64,000 bases of DNA from Ixodes scapularis (taxonomy: Eukaryota; Arthropoda; Arachnida; Ixodida; Ixodidae). Location of the stretch: the NCBI RefSeq assembly GCF_016920785.2, contig NW_024609836.1:61917930-61981929 (forward strand), written 5' to 3'. Below the pieces are notes generated by a model. That model searched no databases, was not told the origin of the DNA, and saw only the letters and a program-made list of their open reading frames with translations. The position numbers and the translations under genes are program-made. Positions 48,488-59,590 of the stretch are shown piece by piece; positions within the stretch are counted from its first letter, which is position 1; each line of letters starts with the position of its first letter.

Positions 48488-50104
48488 ATGTTTAGTTGGA
48501 AAAAGGGGGAAAACTGCCTCAAAAAGACTCCAGATGTCTACAGTACCGTGGTCGAAGGTCTCAAGAAAATATACAAGTCCAAGATACTGCCACTTGAAGA
48601 GCACTATCTTTTTCACGACTTCCACTCTCCACCGCTCTGCGATCCGGACTTTGAATCCAAGCCGATGATTCTCCTGGTGGGACAGTACTCTACTGGAAAG
48701 ACAACCTTCATTCGGTATGTACTAGAACGAGACTTTCCAGGCATGCGAATAGGGCCGGAGCCAACCACGGACGGGTTCATCGCCGTGATGTACAACGATC
48801 ACGAAGGTGTCGTACCAGGCAACGCTTTGGTCGTCGATGCTAAGAAACAGTTTCGTCCTCTTGCAAAGTTCGGGAACGCTTTTTTGAACCGATTCCAATG
48901 TTCCTTGGTAAATTCCGCCGTGCTGCAGACACTTACCATCATTGACACACCCGGCATCTTATCGGGAGAGAAGCAACGGGTAGACCGCGGCTACGACTTC
49001 ACGGGTGTCCTAGAGTGGTTCGCCGAGCGCGTGGACAGAATTGTACTTCTATTCGACGCCCACAAGCTAGACATCTCGGATGAATTTCGGCGAAGTATAG
49101 AGGCCCTCCGCGGTCACGACGACAAAATCCGCATTGTGCTGAACAAAGCAGACATGGTGGACCAGCAGCAGTTGATGCGAGTCTACGGGGCACTCATGTG
49201 GTCGCTGAGCAAAGTTCTGAACACTCCAGAGGTGGCACGCGTCTACATCGGGTCTTTCTGGGACCACGCGTTGTACGACGACACCAACCGGAGGCTGTTC
49301 GAAGCCGAGGCACAGGACCTGTTCAATGACATACAGGGTCTACCCCGTAATACGGCTCTGAGAAAGCTGAACGACCTCATCAAAAGAGCGAGGCTCGCGA
49401 AAGTGCACGCGTACATCGTCAGCACATTACGCAAGGAAATGCCATCTGTGTTTGGTAAGGAGAGTAAGAAGAAAGAGCTTATAAAGGACCTGGGCTCTCT
49501 CTTCGCAGAAATCCAGCGCAAGCATCAGATATCCCCTGGAGACTTTCCGAACCTCCGCGAGATGCAGGAAAAGCTGGCGCTTCATGACTTCACCAAGTTT
49601 CATGGGCTCAAAGTACAGCTGTTGGAGTCTGTAAACCAAATGATGGCAGACGACATTGCGCAGCTCGTTGCGATGATTCCGAAAGAGCAGACGGACCAGA
49701 GCGAAGACACCGTCGTGCGGGGTGGGGCCTTTGACGGCCACGAGCATAACCCCTTTGGCTTCAGACGTGGTGAGGGCGTAGATGCCGGTTCTCTACAAGA
49801 GGACTGGGTTGTCGATAGAGAGCGATTTAAGTATGACGAACTCTTCAGTGTCATGTCGCCCTTGGATGGCAAGATCTCGGGAGCGCTTGCTAGAGTAGAG
49901 ATGATGAAGAGCAAGCTGCCGAACTCTGTCCTTGCTAAGATCTGGACGCTCTCCGACATTGAAAAAGACGGCATGCTGGATGCCGATGAGTTTGCTCTGG
50001 CGATGTATCTGATCAACATCAAGTTGGCAGGTCACGATTTGCCTACGGAACTACCACGACACTTGGTGCCACCGTCTAAGAGGTGTTTCACGGTGCCACA
50101 GTAA
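48488..50104 (+). CDS. EHD-family (EH-domain-containing) dynamin-like ATPase, intronless
   Basis: The protein has 538 residues, close to vertebrate EHD1 (534). EHD proteins are dynamin-like ATPases that oligomerise on endosomal membranes and drive tubulation and recycling of cargo. Seen here: the N-terminal MFSW; P-loop GQYSTGKT (65-72); switch region PEPTTD (90-95); DTPG (153-156); NKAD (219-222); a helical membrane-binding region with KKKE (327-330); the NPF motif (421-423); and a C-terminal EH domain with conserved SKLPNSVLAKIW (475-486), a complete EF-hand-like loop D490-E492-D494-D498-E501 and the ending HLVPPSKR. The start is fixed by homology to MFSW and by AAAATG context. There is no intron, frameshift or stop. 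Whether this is the main EHD gene or a retrocopy cannot be told here; Past1/EHD genes are usually spliced. Confidence 0.96.
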   Translation: MFSWKKGENCLKKTPDVYSTVVEGLKKIYKSKILPLEEHYLFHDFHSPPLCDPDFESKPMILLVGQYSTGKTTFIRYVLERDFPGMRIGPEPTTDGFIAVMYNDHEGVVPGNALVVDAKKQFRPLAKFGNAFLNRFQCSLVNSAVLQTLTIIDTPGILSGEKQRVDRGYDFTGVLEWFAERVDRIVLLFDAHKLDISDEFRRSIEALRGHDDKIRIVLNKADMVDQQQLMRVYGALMWSLSKVLNTPEVARVYIGSFWDHALYDDTNRRLFEAEAQDLFNDIQGLPRNTALRKLNDLIKRARLAKVHAYIVSTLRKEMPSVFGKESKKKELIKDLGSLFAEIQRKHQISPGDFPNLREMQEKLALHDFTKFHGLKVQLLESVNQMMADDIAQLVAMIPKEQTDQSEDTVVRGGAFDGHEHNPFGFRRGEGVDAGSLQEDWVVDRERFKYDELFSVMSPLDGKISGALARVEMMKSKLPNSVLAKIWTLSDIEKDGMLDADEFALAMYLINIKLAGHDLPTELPRHLVPPSKRCFTVPQ

Positions 50105-51286
50105 TGTGACGCGAGTCTGAAAAACAGTCGTTTGAACCTCCGATGGCTTTTGTAGTATCTCCCCAAGGATTGGGTCAATGGATAAAAAATAACTAAGTAA
50201 AGGTGAAGTAAAGGTAAATGTGGTGTAAGTTTTCATTTAAAGTGTGTTCAGGTTTTTTTTACTTTTTTTAGAGAGCCGTTTTCACTCAAAATTAGGAAGA
50301 ACTTTAGGCCGGCGGCTCAGTTGTTTTGAGCTGAAGCGGTTAAGATGTAAAGTTCATAAACTACAACACCTCCATTTCAGATCAAATTTATTAACGTTGT
50401 TGCATTGCACGTCGCAACGTGCAATGCAACAACGTTAATGACCTCATGCTTTTGTCGATTTGATATAAAGTGCATTTTAAGGCCACGGTTCCACTGAATG
50501 TGGCAGTTTAGGTACTTTTTGGCAGGTCATTACTCATCTCCTCTTAAATACTGTTTTGTGGGATTGATGTCATTTGAAAGGCAATGCAATCCTCTTTCAT
50601 TTGATATTATCTATGCGTTGGTGTTTACTGTTCATGCGCATTTGTAATGTTGCAAATATGATGGCGCGGACCCTCACTCGCTACGCTAGTTCATGTTTTA
50701 TGAACGATCCATTAAAGATAACACGATTCCAATATAGCAGTTTTGTTAAGATGATGTCGGAGCAGAATGTAACGATACACGTTTTTGGTATTTGCACTAC
50801 TTTGTTTTTTTCATTCCTCCAAATATTGCCCTAAAATTGACATTTATCAGCACAAATATTTTTTAATGACAAGAGCTAGGACAATGAAATTAGCCACACA
50901 TGTAGTGCTTATAATTGGTAATATGCAGAAAAAAAAATTAAATGTTGTGTGAATTTTTTTTTTTAGATATTTTATATCAAACGTACCACTTTTTTGTGCT
51001 TCGAGTCATGGTACTTCAAATGCCGCTGAGGAACTAATTAAACTATGATAAAATCCTTTATAGCATTTAGAGCTACAATGGTTGCCCAAGAGGTGGACGA
51101 TGGCTTTTTTTCATTTTCAAAGTCATAACTCTCCAAGAGCCCTTCAATCTTACCTGTTTTTGACGCATATCTTTTTTGGACATAAAACAGATTTATTGGC
51201 ATCTAAAAACATTTATTGTTTAGAATGGATATACATTGCGATGTATTAGATTCTCAGAATGATCTTGCTTGGGTTTTCTAATAGGT
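50105..51286. other. Downstream of the EHD gene: AT-rich, no gene seen
   Basis: No AATAAA lies in the first 500 bp after the stop and no A-tail was seen. ATTAAA occurs near 50711. A perfect palindrome lies at 50391-50438. Confidence 0.4.
50391..50438. repeat. Perfect 22-bp-arm palindrome
   Basis: TTAACGTTGTTGCATTGCAC(GT) pairs perfectly with its complement around a 4-base loop (CGCA). Arm length and loop are short for a microRNA precursor. It is single copy in this window. Confidence 0.9.
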
Positions 51287-54200
51287 GGGTGATTCCACGT
51301 CAATTCATGCAATGATGGTCCGGGTCATATTTTAGATATTTTTGTTAAAAATATATATGAAAGCCATGTTTTTGGGAGGAACATTCAGCTAGATATGAAC
51401 GCCGTAACAATTTTTTTTCGCTGAGATATAAAATAGAGAAGCTTGGGGCGTGGAAATTGAGAAGATTTCACAATGCTACTTTACACAGTCGTCATTTTCT
51501 TATCGAACTTTTCACGGCACCATAACTTTTTTAATAGGTTTTACAAAGGTTATACAACACATACACAAAAAATTAAAAATATCCATAAAATATTTTAATG
51601 CAAACAAAAATATCAAACATGGCACAAAAACCCGTTTTAGAGACATATTCACAATTTTTTTTGCAGATAAACCATCTTTCATAATACTTCACAAAATATA
51701 TCAAAATGCGCGTATTTAAATATTCTTTACGAATATATAAAGATAATAGGCCCACCCCTAAACATATTTTTGTTATCAACGCGGAAATTCGGCTGATTTC
51801 TCAAAATGTGGCAAGATTGGGTGTCGATATTTAAAAAACTCCATCTTTTATTTTCTTTAAACTCCCCTTGGCACTTTACAGTGACTTGAACTAACCTGTG
51901 ATGGCAAAAGATTGAGTAACATATGACCTCCATGCGGGAAAAGCTACGACAAACCTTCACTCGGAGCGAGCCGACGTCTTCGTCACAGCGGCTTTGCCGC
52001 ACAGCACCAAACGTTTTGAGCGTTAGTTATGGGATGTATTTTATATTATTAAAATTCTTTTTTTCATAAGGGCTGAGTATTAGTGACGCGAAAATGGACT
52101 TTGAGGTGGAATACCATTAATTAGCTTACAATTCGCAGGAACAAAACGGCCCCACTGTGCGAATTCGCTAACTATGCATAGATAAGCTTACAACTCTCAG
52201 TTATGCGAGTGGCCATGTATACATCCGGATTCTCGGCATATGATGACTTCCACAGATGAGAAGCCTGGATTCCTCTCACAAGTTTTATGGTGGTCCACTT
52301 TGCTTGCTTTACCGCACGAAACTCTCGAACCCGTTCCACAGACAGGTGGAACATGCAGACATTTGTTACTTTTTTACGTAGCACTTCCACAAAGTCTTTA
52401 GCGGTGGCAATCGATGAGTTGAGCGAAGATCTCAACTTGGTGAGCGTTGGTTCTTCCACCTACTTTATCACAAGCGCTTTCTCCGTGTCCAGTGGCTGAA
52501 AAGATCCATCTTGCCGAAGAGTGCGGCTTCCGAGACAATTTGTGGAATTGGAAGCGATTCTTGAAATGCGCCGCCGCTCCGTCTGATACAAAAATTATTT
52601 CAAAAAAGACTGGGAAATGAACATTAACATACTCTTTTATGGCCTATGTGGCTAGAAGAGCGTGAGCTGTGTCAGGTGTCGTGTACCATCGGTGACAACG
52701 GCAAAGCTTTGCGTGCCTTGCGTGGACGTAACCACACTTGCGTGGACGTAACCACACTTCAATGAAAACTCTGCACTTCGCTTGGAAAGGGTACTGTCCA
52801 TTTTTCCGCAAAATCGAAGTGGAACATCACTGCATTGGGTGGTAAGGCGGTTCTTGTGTCATGTATCAGGCTTCGTTCAAGGTCAAGGATGTAAGAATGC
52901 CTCATACACTTTTCGCTCTCCTATTGCCGCAGGAAGGCAGAAGTGTCCATAACCTTTTTGACGAGTTCGCCAGCGTCCCATAACGCGAAACAGATCTCTT
53001 CGTCTTCGTCGAGATGAAGCGACTGCAGCGAAATGCTCTGCGTTTTTGGGCACTTTTCGCAACGGCGCAGAAAGCAATCGTTCTGTGGAGGGCAGAAGAG
53101 GTAGATGCGCTTGAGGTCGTCTTCAGTAAATGTCTTCTTTGGGGCATTTGTTATTGCCGTTAAAAGCAACTGAAAATTGACGCAATATATGCATGCGCAC
53201 AACTCGTGCTCGGGACTTTTTTTTTACCCATTTTGGTCGTAGGGAATAAAATTTGGAGATGCCTAGTTCGGGTTGGGGATGGTCCTTCCTAAACAGCTGG
53301 TAAGCTTCCTTAATAGAGGGGGTCATAAACCTTTTTACGACTTTGAACATGTCGTTGATCATGGCTTTGACGACGTCCTTTTTGTCGGGGCTTTGAACAG
53401 AGCATGCGAGGTCGTCGCGTGTGTAGTACTCAATTGCAACCCCCACATCTTCGGCCTTCGCCTTTTTCCCCATGTAGGGATCAGGGGTTGCCCAAACACC
53501 ACCTTTGCGCTTCAGTTTTCATGTTTGATCAATCATGTAGGCAGTCGCACCGGACACCAGACGCAATATTGTTTTCTTCAGGATGATTGGTGGCAGAAGC
53601 ACGCACAATCGCTTGCGTTCCTGGTGGGAACTACATGCCTTCAGCACTTCGCAAAACGCGTCAAACCACTCTGCGCAGTGCTCACAACTGTCTTCGAGTT
53701 CGAGAGTTTCGTGCGGTGAAGCAAGCAAAGTGGACCACCGTAAAACCTGTCAAAGCAATCCAGGAAACTCATCTGTGAAAGTCATCATATGCCGAGAGGC
53801 CAGATGTATACATGGCCATTCGCGCAACTGAGAGTTTTAAGCTTATGTATGATGCATAGGTAGCGAATTTGCAGAGTGTGGCCGTTTTATTCCTGTGAAT
53901 TGTAAGCTAATTAATGGCTCAAAGTTCCTTTTCACGTCCCTAATACTCACCGCGTATAAAAAAAGAATTTTAATAATATCAAATACATGCCATAACTAAC
54001 GCCCAAACGTTTGGTGCTGTGCGGAAAAGCCGCTATAACGAAGACGTCGGCTCGCTCCGAGTAAAGGTTTGTCGTAGCTTTTCCCGCTTGGAGGTCATAT
54101 GTTACTCAATCTTTTGCCATCACAGGTTAGTTCAAGTCACTGTAAAGTGCCAAGGGGAGTTTAAAAAAAATAAAAGATGGAGTTTTTTAAATATCGACGC

Positions 54201-54732
54201 CCAATCTTGCCACATTTTGAGAAATCAGCCGAATTTCCGAGTTGATAACAAAAATATGCTTAAGGGTGGGGATATTATCTTTATATATTCGTAAAGAATT
54301 TTTAAATACGCGCATTTTGATATGTTTTGTGAAGTATTATGAAAGATAGTTTATTTGCAAAAAAATTGTGAATATGTCTCTAAAACGCGTTTTTGTGCCA
54401 TGTTTGATATTTTTGTTTGCATTGAAATATTTTATGGATATTTTTAATTTTTTATGTATGTGTTGTATAACTTTTGTAAAACCTATTAAAAAAGTTATGG
54501 TGCCGTGAAAGGTTCGATAAGGAAATGACGACCGTGCAAAATAGCATTGTGAAATCTTCTCAATTTCCACGCCTCAAGCTTCTCTATTTTATATCTCTGC
54601 GAAAAAAATTGTTACGGCGTTCATATCTAGCTGAATGTTCCTCCCAAGAACATGGCTTTCATATATATTTTTAACAAAAATATCTAAATTATGACCCGGA
54701 CCATCATTGCATGAACTGACGTGGAATCACCC
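51287..54732. mobile_element. Inactivated DNA transposon with 1.04-kb inverted arms
   Basis: The ends GGGTGATTCCACGTCAATTC and, inverted, GGGTGATTCCACGTCAGTTC are flanked by AGGT on both sides (51283-51286 and 54733-54736), a 4-bp target duplication. The inverted arms run 51287-52332 and 53692-54732 at high identity. The right arm duplicates, in reverse, not only the left terminus but also the end of the transposase reading frame, so it replaced the original right end. The superfamily is not assigned. Confidence 0.88.
52172..53728 (-). pseudogene. Decayed DDE-type transposase, 5' end lost
   Basis: Minus-strand fragments in order: EHCAEWFDAFCEVLKACSSH near the broken 5' end; a stop after AYMIDQT; IEYYTRDDLACSVQSPDKKD; KEAYQLFRKDHPQPELGISK; a Cys motif CACIYCVNF; then SDGAAAHFKNRFQFH (catalytic Asp candidate, near 52580); ATGHGESACDKVGG (near 52500); and finally VREFRAVKQAKWTT. 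At least one stop and several frameshifts separate them. The S/T-DG-x-A-QYKN-like and ATxHGK-ACDGVGG-like blocks mark a transposase family I have seen as uncharacterised proteins in many animals; I do not have a safe name for it. Confidence 0.65.
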
Positions 54733-54970
54733 AGGTGTAGATCTTAGCTAATTTTAAAAAAAACAATTAAAAACTGTTTGGGTGTTTTGTTGCGCTACCT
54801 GGCGGATGGCAGACAAACTGCTGATTTCTAATCTTCAAAAAATTTCCGAGGGCGGTGTTGGCGCCTGTATCATTATCAATCTCCGTGTCTTTTTACCTTC
54901 ACATGTAAAACTATATTGGAAGATTTACTATCGATAAATGAATGGTTTAAGTACTGGGTCAGGTTAATAA

Positions 54971-55148
54971 CCTGTTAAAACGGAGGTTCGGGCGAGTTGG
55001 TTGTTCATGACTTACAAGGAAACAGCGCACCCTCAAAACAAGCACTCTAAGCTTTCATGCACACGAACAGCGCTGTGTAAGTGGCTCTTTTTTTTGTGTG
55101 CATGAAAGCTTAGAGTGCTTGTTTTGAGGGTGCGCTGTTTCCTTGTAA
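54971..55148. repeat. Foldback insertion with 13-bp flanking repeat
   Basis: Arms of about 56 bp (GACTTACAAGGAAACAGCGC at 55009 against its complement ending at 55151) flank a 30-base loop. GTCAGGTTAATAA occurs at 54958-54970 and again at 55149-55161, which looks like a long target duplication of the kind made by retroposition. Confidence 0.75.
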
Positions 55149-55299
55149 GTCAGGTTAATAAATCTAAGACAAATAATTACACAAGCGTAGCGTGATATAA
55201 TGTGTTCATGATTCGATATGATTGAAATCAATAAACAATAAAGACGAAGAGGAAAAGAATACACCCGAGTCCCGAGTTCACTTCATGCCTAGAATCACT

Positions 55300-56045
55300 A
55301 TATGAGCTCTAAAGTATCGGCACTCCGTTCCCCAAAATTGTTTTAGACGCCGCCAGTTTGGGTCTTGTTCAGAACAAACGCAACTGCCGATCGTCATGAT
55401 CCGAAAGTACGGCTTCCTCAGCATTAGATGCGGTGCAAGGAAGCTGATGCAATATTGCAATGCTCTGTCACGGGTTGTTTAAACATTTGTGGGGGACGGA
55501 AAAGCGTTTCCTGTGATTTTAGATAAAGCTTCAGATAACTGGCAACCATGATTTTAAGCCACAATATGGCCAAGTGTCGTTACTCTGAACCGTAGCTAAT
55601 TTACTGGCAAAAGCGGGAACAATGAGGAAGAGGCAGGTGTCAAAAGGTAGTGGCTTGTGGAATCCACGGGGCTTACGTCATGGCCCCTCAGGTATAACAA
55701 GCCTCTTGAACAAGAGCATGAATAGTGTCATTAAATAAGCTACGCTTCAGAGTAGCGACACTTGGCCATATTGTGGCTTAAAATCATGGTTGCCAGTTAT
55801 TTTAAGCTTTATTTGAAATCACAAGAAACGCTTTTCCGTCCTCCACTTTAAACAGTTTGCGACAAAGCAAAGCAACATTACATGAGCTTCCTAACACCCA
55901 ATATAATGCTGAGGATGTCGCACTTTTGAATCATGTCGACCGGCAGTTGCGTCTGCTCTGTTCAAGCACGAAAATGGCGGCGTTCACAGCACTGTCGGGG
56001 AAGAGAGTGCCGATACTCTAAGCGCAGCTCATTTAGTGGCTCTAC
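55300..56045. repeat. Large foldback element, ~300-bp arms
   Basis: The left arm 55300-55605 pairs with the right arm 55735-56045. AGTATCGGCACTC and GGCAGTTGCGT in the left arm face GAGTGCCGATACT and CGGCAGTTGCGTC in the right. The inner parts (GATAAAGCTTCAGATAACTGGC) match the repeat at 46880-46990. The spacer (55606-55734) is unique here. Confidence 0.7.
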
Positions 56046-56394
56046 TTCCCTCGAATCTCCTTTCCCCTGACTGAAACTGAAACTAAATATGAATAACACA
56101 CGATTATTATACTTTATTTAGTTATAACAAACTACACATAATGAGAGGAGGAAGCGGCCGGGTAGGAAAAACGCGGGTTTTATGTGCAACCAACGTTCTT
56201 ACCGTCTCAAAAGAAAGAACGCGCGAGCTTGCGCTGGTTTAAAAAAATGCGTTCCAAAGAAAAGAGGCGGCATGCTCTGTTCTTTGTGATTGTGCGCCTA
56301 ATTGCAAATTGTTGTGTATGTTTATACAGCCAGAAGTTAGTCTGCCTTAGTGGGCGTCTGGTGTCTCAGCTCTCGATGAACAATTTAGCCAATG

Positions 56395-56530
56395 CGGTAC
56401 AACCGCAAACCTGGGATCTTTAACGTGCACCACGCAGTAGTGATACACGACCGCACGCCGGTACGATGCTCTTCCAGATCAAAACGGGCAGGGGCGGGGT
56501 GGGTTCTGCAGTGCGAGCTTTCGCTCCACG
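56395..56530 (-). repeat. SINE-like fragment, reverse orientation
   Basis: Reverse complement of the type seen at 17480-17645: GGGATCTTTAACGTGCA and AGTAGTGATACACGACCGCA. Confidence 0.45.
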
Positions 56531-56552
56531 TGCTCCGAGCTGGCGTGCGCTA

Positions 56553-56720
56553 TACTCCGTTTCACCTTATGTTGTACCGCAGAGAAGGCTAGAAGCGCGA
56601 GCTCATAGCATTGGTAGCTGCTCTTAACGTACGAGAGCTTGTGCCGCCGAGATGTGCCCTAGAGCAAGGAGCTCGCGCTTGTACCTTTTACTGCGGTACA
56701 TCATAAAGTGAAAAAGAGTA
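56553..56720. mobile_element. Foldback MITE, TACTC-TTTCACC family
   Basis: TACTCCGTTTCACCTTATG pairs with CATAAAGTGAAAAAGAGTA, flanked by TA (56551-56552 and 56721-56722). Confidence 0.85.
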
Positions 56721-56752
56721 TACACCATGCACTCGGCCACCGATCCTCCCCT

Positions 56753-56775
56753 CCCCCCCCCCCCCCCCCCCCCCC
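56753..56775. repeat. Poly-C tract
   Basis: An uninterrupted run of about 23 C; length is unreliable in most sequencing. Confidence 0.95.
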
Positions 56776-57152
56776 TTTGTGCACGGTGGAAGAAATACAT
56801 TTAGGTGATGAAACTCTGTCTCGCGCGGCGACCACATTATGTTCGGCGCTCCGAGCGCTCTTCACTCGCGCGGGGATAGATGGCGCCCACGTATAGAGGG
56901 GCTTGTGAAGGCATGTTTATAGGGCTTGTGAAGGAAATTATGCATTCTTTACTCGGTCCCGGTGTACTGTGTGGTGAAATTATGGATTTATGTTGGCGCA
57001 CTGGCACTGATTGCCTTTTCCCCCGTGCGGTTCCTGTTTTCTTTTTTTTTTTTTTTAACGAGAACATTTCGATGACGACTCAACGTGACAAAAATACTCG
57101 TATAAATATAAAACTTCCCCGTATAATCTACTGGGCCTTCAATAATTTAGAG

Positions 57153-57774
57153 CAGTGGCTCTCAACCACTGATGTTTTGCGGACCCCTTGTGGATCGGCG
57201 GAGATAATGGAGGACCCCGTTCGTGGTGAGAGGAGAGGAAAATTATAGGTTAAATATAAGAATGATTTAATAAATGGATATAACTAAGTGCTAGTGTGAA
57301 GTAGACATCTCTTATTGAAATATACACTAGGAAACTCACCCCACAATTAAAACGTCTCTTCTCAATCTTTAAAAAAGACAACTTTTATTTATAATGCAAT
57401 AGACCGATCTCACTAAGCGTTCCACGCATGCGTGACGCCGCCATCACTGTAGTTCATAGGAGGCAGGCACCAGTTCACGAGGCAGCTCGTACTGCCTCGT
57501 GCTCTGCTCGCGCAGACCTCCAGCGGGGTTGTCGCGCGTGCAGAAAGACTACATCACCCACGATGCATGGCGGCAGCGGTGGCGTAATAAAACTGGCTGT
57601 GAGATCGGTCTATTAAATGCAAAGGGGCAAGCGAGCTGGACAATAATGATGATAATAATCCCTGGAGAAGGGGATTATTATCAAGTTTTATTGCCGGGAG
57701 GCAGGTCTTCGTCGACCATTAGGATGCCTTCACGGACCCCAAAAGGTCCGCGGACCCCCATTTGAGAACCGCTG
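57153..57774. mobile_element. hAT non-autonomous element, 622 bp, with nested MITE
   Basis: The termini CAGTGGCTCTCAACC and GAGAACCGCTG are the classic hAT end type. The perfect 8-bp duplication ATTTAGAG sits at 57145-57152 and 57775-57782. Subterminal GCGGACCCC words occur at both ends. It holds another element at 57402-57610 and no transposase. Confidence 0.93.
57402..57610. mobile_element. TA-flanked MITE nested in the hAT element, 209 bp
   Basis: The ends GACCGATCTCAC and GTGAGATCGGTC are flanked by TA (57400-57401 and 57611-57612). The interior is GC-rich and non-coding. It fits a Tc1/mariner-type MITE. Confidence 0.85.
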
Positions 57775-57782
57775 ATTTAGAG

Positions 57783-58864
57783 TCATGCTCGCATGTTTTG
57801 TCAAACATCATGTTTGGTAACAGCCGTAAATTGTTTACACACATTGCGTGGCTTTGTATGAGGTAGCGTGATTTTTCCGCCCTGTTCCTGCCTTATTGAA
57901 AAAAATAAATGCTAATAATGTTACATAGTGGGGCCTAAATAATTCTTTACATGCGCATAAAGGTGTTAGCATTACAAATGGTTTATACATACAATGTCAA
58001 CTTGTACTGTGGAACATACAAACCTCGTGAGCAGAAAAAATTCCTATTTATGGTGACATAGTGACTGGAACGATGACACAGTATGATGACATACTGACTG
58101 ACATGATGACACAGTGACTGAAAGTCAAACAATAGTAGCGGTTATAAAACATAAATTACTTTTAATCTATACTCGCAGAATATGGTGTCACCCCGTGTTA
58201 CAGGTAAAAAAATACCTGACAAATATTTTTGCTTTAAAATGTACATAAAAGCTGAATTCACTGCATACTACCAAAGAACGCCATCTCCTGCATCCTGTGT
58301 TTCTTGCCCAAGCCGTCAAACTAAGACGAGCGCTGCTTTGCTGATTTCTTTATCTCTTGAGCTTGTCTGTTCCTACTCATCGTAATATGCTTACAGTGTT
58401 GTCGCATTCGCATGCTGAAATAGTAGTGGAGCAACTGGGCGATTGTTTCTTCTTTGTGTTCAGCGCATGGAAACGTTATTGTGCATGTGTCAAGAACACT
58501 GTCGATTGTGTCCCAGTAAACAGTATTGTGGCTTTTATTTTGCACGAAGAACTGTTCGGCTATCTTCAGTAGCTGGAAAAGGTTCTTGTTGGGGTGTGTA
58601 AGGCCTCCTCTGTTCTTCACGTTTGTCAGTGCTGCTTTAGTAGAAGTGTTCTTGTCGATGCTGAAAGCGGATCGGCATGCAGGGCAGTGTGTAGCTTTTT
58701 TTTTTTTTTTTTCACGCTCAAAAACTTAGTTACATAATATAGCATGCAGTCCACAGCCTTGGTTTCATGAGCCTTTTCTGTCCTGACACATTCGCATTCC
58801 TTGTCTTTGACAGAAATTAGACAGTCAAGCTCGGTCTTCACTTGGTCGACGAGATAAGAAGACA
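57783..58864. other. No gene seen
   Basis: AT-rich DNA with a short irregular GATGACACAGTGACTGA repeat near 58070-58125 and a T run at 58698-58714. Confidence 0.45.
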
Positions 58865-59040
58865 ATAGTCCGTTGCAACCTAAGAACGAAGGGCGAGGGT
58901 AAGACGGACCGGGGAGGGGGAAGCAGACAGAACGCTAAAGAGAGAAGGAGGTTCCCCCTCTCTTCTCCGGCGTTCCGTCCACTTCCTCCTCCCCGGCCCG
59001 CCTTACCCTCGCCCTTCGTTCTTAGGTTGCAACGGACTAT
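58865..59040. repeat. Hairpin repeat, ~70-bp arms
   Basis: ATAGTCCGTTGCAACCTAAG at 58865 pairs with its complement ending at 59040, and the pairing continues through GAACGAAGGGCGAGGGTAAG. The loop is purine-rich on one side. Confidence 0.9.
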
Positions 59041-59419
59041 AGGTAGTAACTTGCGATCGGCCCTAGGGATTGCACGACGCCACTGCTCCAGGCGAGCGTC
59101 ATTCGATGGAGCTTTAAACAAGGACACTCAATCTGCGCAGTTGCGGTACCCCAAATTCCAGTTGGGAACGAAGCACGTCTTTCCCATCCTTATAGCATAA
59201 CTTCTTCTTCGGATTAATACTCATCTTCGTGCACGATGGTGGCACCGGTGATTGACACAGCACCAAAGCAAAACATGAGGCCAGCCACTGACCGCACACC
59301 ACCACCACACCGCGAAAAAGGCGAGCAAGCTACGCCCCCGACTCCGTGGCCGCCGAGGAGAGACCTCATACCCACGGTGCTCACACCTCAGCGCCCTCCG
59401 CGGCGGCACGGAACAACTA

Positions 59420-59590
59420 CAGTTCGTTTCACCCTATGTTGTACCGGAGCGAAGGCTAGAAGCGCGAGCTCATAGCGTTGGCAGCTGCTCTTAAGTCACG
59501 AGAGCTTGTGCCGCCGGGATGTGCCCCAGAGCAATTGGGAGCTCGCGCTTGTAGCCTTTCCTGCGGTACATCATAAGGTGAAACAGAGTA
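59420..59590. mobile_element. Foldback MITE, TACTC-TTTCACC family
   Basis: CGTTTCACCCTATGTTGTACC pairs with GGTACATCATAAGGTGAAAC, closely matching 56553-56720. The adjoining CACCTAAATGTATTTCTTCC (near 59665) is the inverse of GGAAGAAATACATTTAGGTG (near 56788), so flanking DNA is shared too. Confidence 0.8.

Noticed and set aside
50391..50438. MicroRNA gene
   Set aside because: A 4-base loop and 22-bp perfect arms are too short for a precursor.
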